Below are positions 33,443-35,091 of a stretch of 35,091 nt of DNA, one piece after another (positions within the stretch are counted from its first letter, which is position 1; every line of letters begins with the position of its first letter). The notes beneath the pieces were generated by a model. That model saw nothing but the letters and a program-made list of their open reading frames with translations, was not told where the DNA came from and searched no databases. The translations under genes were made by a program, and so were the position numbers. This DNA comes from Balneolia bacterium (GTDB taxonomy: Bacteria > Bacteroidota > Rhodothermia > Balneolales > Cyclonatronaceae), in the NCBI GenBank assembly GCA_003555145.1, contig PWID01000124.1, forward strand, positions 1 through 35,091, written 5' to 3'.

Positions 33443-34502
33443 ATTCCGGAAAAGCCTCTTCATTGATGCCGTAGATATGGAGCTCAATGTGTTCATCCAT
33501 GTGATGAATTTCGTGGATGTAGCCCTGGCTGATCATGTTGGTCCAGTTGTTTTCCTCAGGAATTCGCGTGTAGAACTGGGCATTGTCTGATAGCCGGTAG
33601 ATAAGATAATAATCATCATCATTCTCACGTGGTATCATGGTCGGTGTTGAAAACAGAATATAATCGTCGCTAAGAGAACCCATTCCTGCGACAATCATGT
33701 GCGGGCCGATTTCGGACATCCACTTAAACATATTTTCTCTGAACATCCGCTCGTTAAACCCGGGATTAACGCCATCAAAAATCCCGTCAAACAGAGGTGA
33801 CTTCATATCTGTAAACTCACCGGTTTCGATATCAAGAATATGCAGTTCGGGAGCGGAAGAAGTGGTGACAAATGCCAGGCCGTCCTGACTTACGGCTATT
33901 CCGCCGCCCATCATTCTGTATGAAAAAGCAGGATTGGGATGGTTCTCAAATCTTGTTTCCCAGATAGTGTTGCCGTTTGAATCGAAGCGCATCAGCAGCG
34001 GGATTTCTTCACCCGGGCGGGTTAAGTACCCCAAAAAACCGTCGTTCAGCCCTTTTATGAAATATGGAACGGGGAAGGAGTCGGTAAAGCGGCTCCCGCA
34101 GCTGCTGTCGCGCATGAAGCTGTGACCGGAAAGGGAAGGGGAATTGATAAGGAAAATGTGATCATCAGAAAAAGCCGCGCTGATGATGTACGTATCAACC
34201 CCGGGATGACAATCATCAATAACCAGTTCGGTCCAGCTGTCGCTCTCACTCAGGTAGAGCCAGACCTCTTGATTGCTCTCATCACCAATAAGCAAATCCC
34301 CGTTAGAGGCACGCTCAATATGAGAAAAATTACCAAATACAAACTCTGGCAAAAGCAGCTTCTCCTGAAGCAAAAATGCCGACTCGAAAGGAATATCGAT
34401 GGGGGAGTTGGTGTTTTGTAATCCATCTTCACCGCTACACGAAAGGAGGTTTAGCGAAATTATAAGTACAACCGACAAATGAAAGGATATCAGGCGTGTC
34501 AT
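33441..34502 (-). CDS. Beta-propeller-like lipoprotein
   Basis: This 353-residue protein starts with a lipoprotein signal: a hydrophobic stretch (FHLSVVLIISLN) and the lipobox LLSC, so it is probably lipid-anchored. The mature part resembles the '6-bladed beta-propeller' lipoproteins common in Bacteroidota, with IERASNGDLLIGDESNQEVWLY, ISAAFSDDHIFLIN and MGGGIAVSQDGLAFVTTSSAPELHILD as blade-like units. No catalytic motif is visible and the function is unknown. ATG at 34502 is the natural start. Its stop codon (33441-33443) sits inside the ackA terminator's T tract, marking a tight convergent junction. Confidence 0.68.
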   Translation of the reverse strand: MTRLISFHLSVVLIISLNLLSCSGEDGLQNTNSPIDIPFESAFLLQEKLLLPEFVFGNFSHIERASNGDLLIGDESNQEVWLYLSESDSWTELVIDDCHPGVDTYIISAAFSDDHIFLINSPSLSGHSFMRDSSCGSRFTDSFPVPYFIKGLNDGFLGYLTRPGEEIPLLMRFDSNGNTIWETRFENHPNPAFSYRMMGGGIAVSQDGLAFVTTSSAPELHILDIETGEFTDMKSPLFDGIFDGVNPGFNERMFRENMFKWMSEIGPHMIVAGMGSLSDDYILFSTPTMIPRENDDDYYLIYRLSDNAQFYTRIPEENNWTNMISQGYIHEIHHMDEHIELHIYGINEEAFPE

Positions 34503-34816
34503 GTACAGAATGAAAGGTTTGGGTGATGTATTTAAAATAGCTTCCGTGTGGTTTTACCGGTAATAAAACCTTGTTAACGAGTTATTGTTCGGCTCAAAAT
34601 CAATCTCAATCAGAAACAGACCTGACAGGTTTCTAAAAATCTGTCAGGTCTGCAATTTTGCCATATTCGTCCGGTGGCATTGTTTGTGTTGATTATGATC
34701 CATGAAATACCGGCACCGTTCTGAAAATCAAACAGATGAAATTATCATCATGAAACCATCATCAGGCACATGAACAATGATCCAACCCCAAATTATCACT
34801 GATTACTGTTTACTGA
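34503..34816. other. Intergenic region between the lipoprotein gene and a TPR-like gene
   Basis: About 314 bases with no convincing gene. It holds the promoter region of the lipoprotein, a 12-bp perfect dyad (34617-34652) and the start of a 7-bp repeat array. The track ORF 34777..35007 on the plus strand is a shadow of the minus-strand gene. Confidence 0.55.
34617..34652. repeat. Perfect 12-bp inverted repeat (CCTGACAG dyad)
   Basis: CAGACCTGACAG (34617-34628) and CTGTCAGGTCTG (34641-34652) are exact reverse complements around a 12-base A/T-rich loop. From memory, similar GACCTGACAGG...CCTGTCAGGTC dyads are dispersed in Bacteroidota genomes. It might be a REP-like element or a terminator, though no T tract follows. 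Confidence 0.75.
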
Positions 34817-34825
34817 TCACTGACA
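34798..34825. repeat. CTG-heptad repeat array, four degenerate units across a stop codon
   Basis: In the same phase as the other arrays the units read ACTGATT, ACTGTTT, ACTGATC and ACTGACA. The last unit again ends in CTGACA. The array covers the stop codon (34817-34819) of the minus-strand gene. Confidence 0.5.
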
Positions 34826-35091
34826 AACTGCAATCCCTCTCATCATCCTTTCACCAAGCTCGCTTTCAGCAGTTTCCCGCCAGTATTGAAGGGATATTTC
34901 AAGCAGGGCTTGGCCTTCATCTATATTCCCGGTTTGGCAAAGGATTCCGGCTTCGATGGCGCGTTGTTCGGCCAGGAAGGGGCTTTGGTCGTGTCCGGCG
35001 GCTGTGAGGATTTCGTGAGCCGTACGGATGCTATTCCGGGCCGCATCATCATCACCTATTGATAAATGATGGCGCGCCTCGAGCATATGAT
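34817..35091 (-). CDS. TPR-like protein, C-terminal part (gene continues beyond the window)
   Basis: The reading frame is open to the right edge of the window, and the codon before the track's Met at 35086 is His, so that Met is probably internal. The visible ~90 residues are helical and TPR-like: LEARHHLSIGDDDAARNSIR, LAEQRAIEAGILCQTGNID and EGQALLEISLQYW. They resemble the repeat-rich C-termini of large signalling ATPases or adenylate-cyclase-like regulators. The parent protein cannot be named. No start or signal region is seen. Confidence 0.6.
   Translation of the reverse strand, partial: HMLEARHHLSIGDDDAARNSIRTAHEILTAAGHDQSPFLAEQRAIEAGILCQTGNIDEGQALLEISLQYWRETAESELGERMMRGIAVCQ

Overview
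The window looks like chromosomal core DNA from a member of the Balneolota/Rhodothermota (Bacteroidota-like, FCB group). This rests on four things: a C-terminal type 9 secretion (Por) sorting domain, several lipoproteins of unknown function, a Bacteroidota-type Tgt without its zinc cysteines, and many genes with no Shine-Dalgarno sequence. It opens with the 3' end of a 5S rRNA and a strong terminator, so a ribosomal RNA operon ends here. No phage, transposon, CRISPR array, tRNA or defence locus is visible.

Layout. (1) 0.2-6.8 kb is a glycan locus: a SAM methyltransferase, a long GT2 glycosyltransferase fused to a polyprenyl-phosphate sugar-transferase-like region, a canonical polyprenyl glycosylphosphotransferase and a dolichol-phosphate-mannose-synthase-like enzyme. 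A convergent tgt is inserted between them. (2) 6.8-13.1 kb is a run of same-strand housekeeping and membrane genes: accA, a YbgC-like thioesterase, nadC, a DUF2085 protein, an unknown membrane protein, a CPBP protease, a DUF2007 protein, cdsA and a TIGR01777 epimerase. (3) 13.1-18.7 kb has a large lipoprotein (DUF3352-like plus beta-propeller) divergent from a BatA-like membrane protein that has lost its VWA metal site, followed by a one-base-overlapping membrane protein. (4) 18.7-28.0 kb carries hflX, a CBS/ACT-like protein, a 996-residue TPR protein, aroA, hsp20 and dnaK. (5) 28.1-35.1 kb is looser: two secreted or lipid-anchored proteins on the minus strand, ackA on the plus strand, a beta-propeller lipoprotein and the 3' end of a TPR-like gene leaving the window.

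The genes mostly serve the cell envelope (lipid precursors through AccA and CdsA, glycan assembly, lipoproteins, T9SS cargo), central metabolism (acetate, NAD, aromatics) and proteostasis (Hsp20, DnaK, HflX). Starts are often non-ATG (at least four TTG and three GTG), and few genes have a visible Shine-Dalgarno.

The most unusual items are: the GT2 fusion whose sugar-transferase half lacks the catalytic Asp-Glu pair (Asn-Thr instead); an exact sigma-54-type -24/-12 element in front of hsp20; a degenerate 7-bp repeat family with core CTG found at four intergenic sites; a perfect 12-bp stem across the stop codon between two convergent genes; and the BatA-like protein without a MIDAS motif. I found no clear evidence of an entirely new multi-gene system. 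The strongest candidate for new biology is the GT2/pseudo-transferase fusion together with its active paralogue 1.4 kb away.
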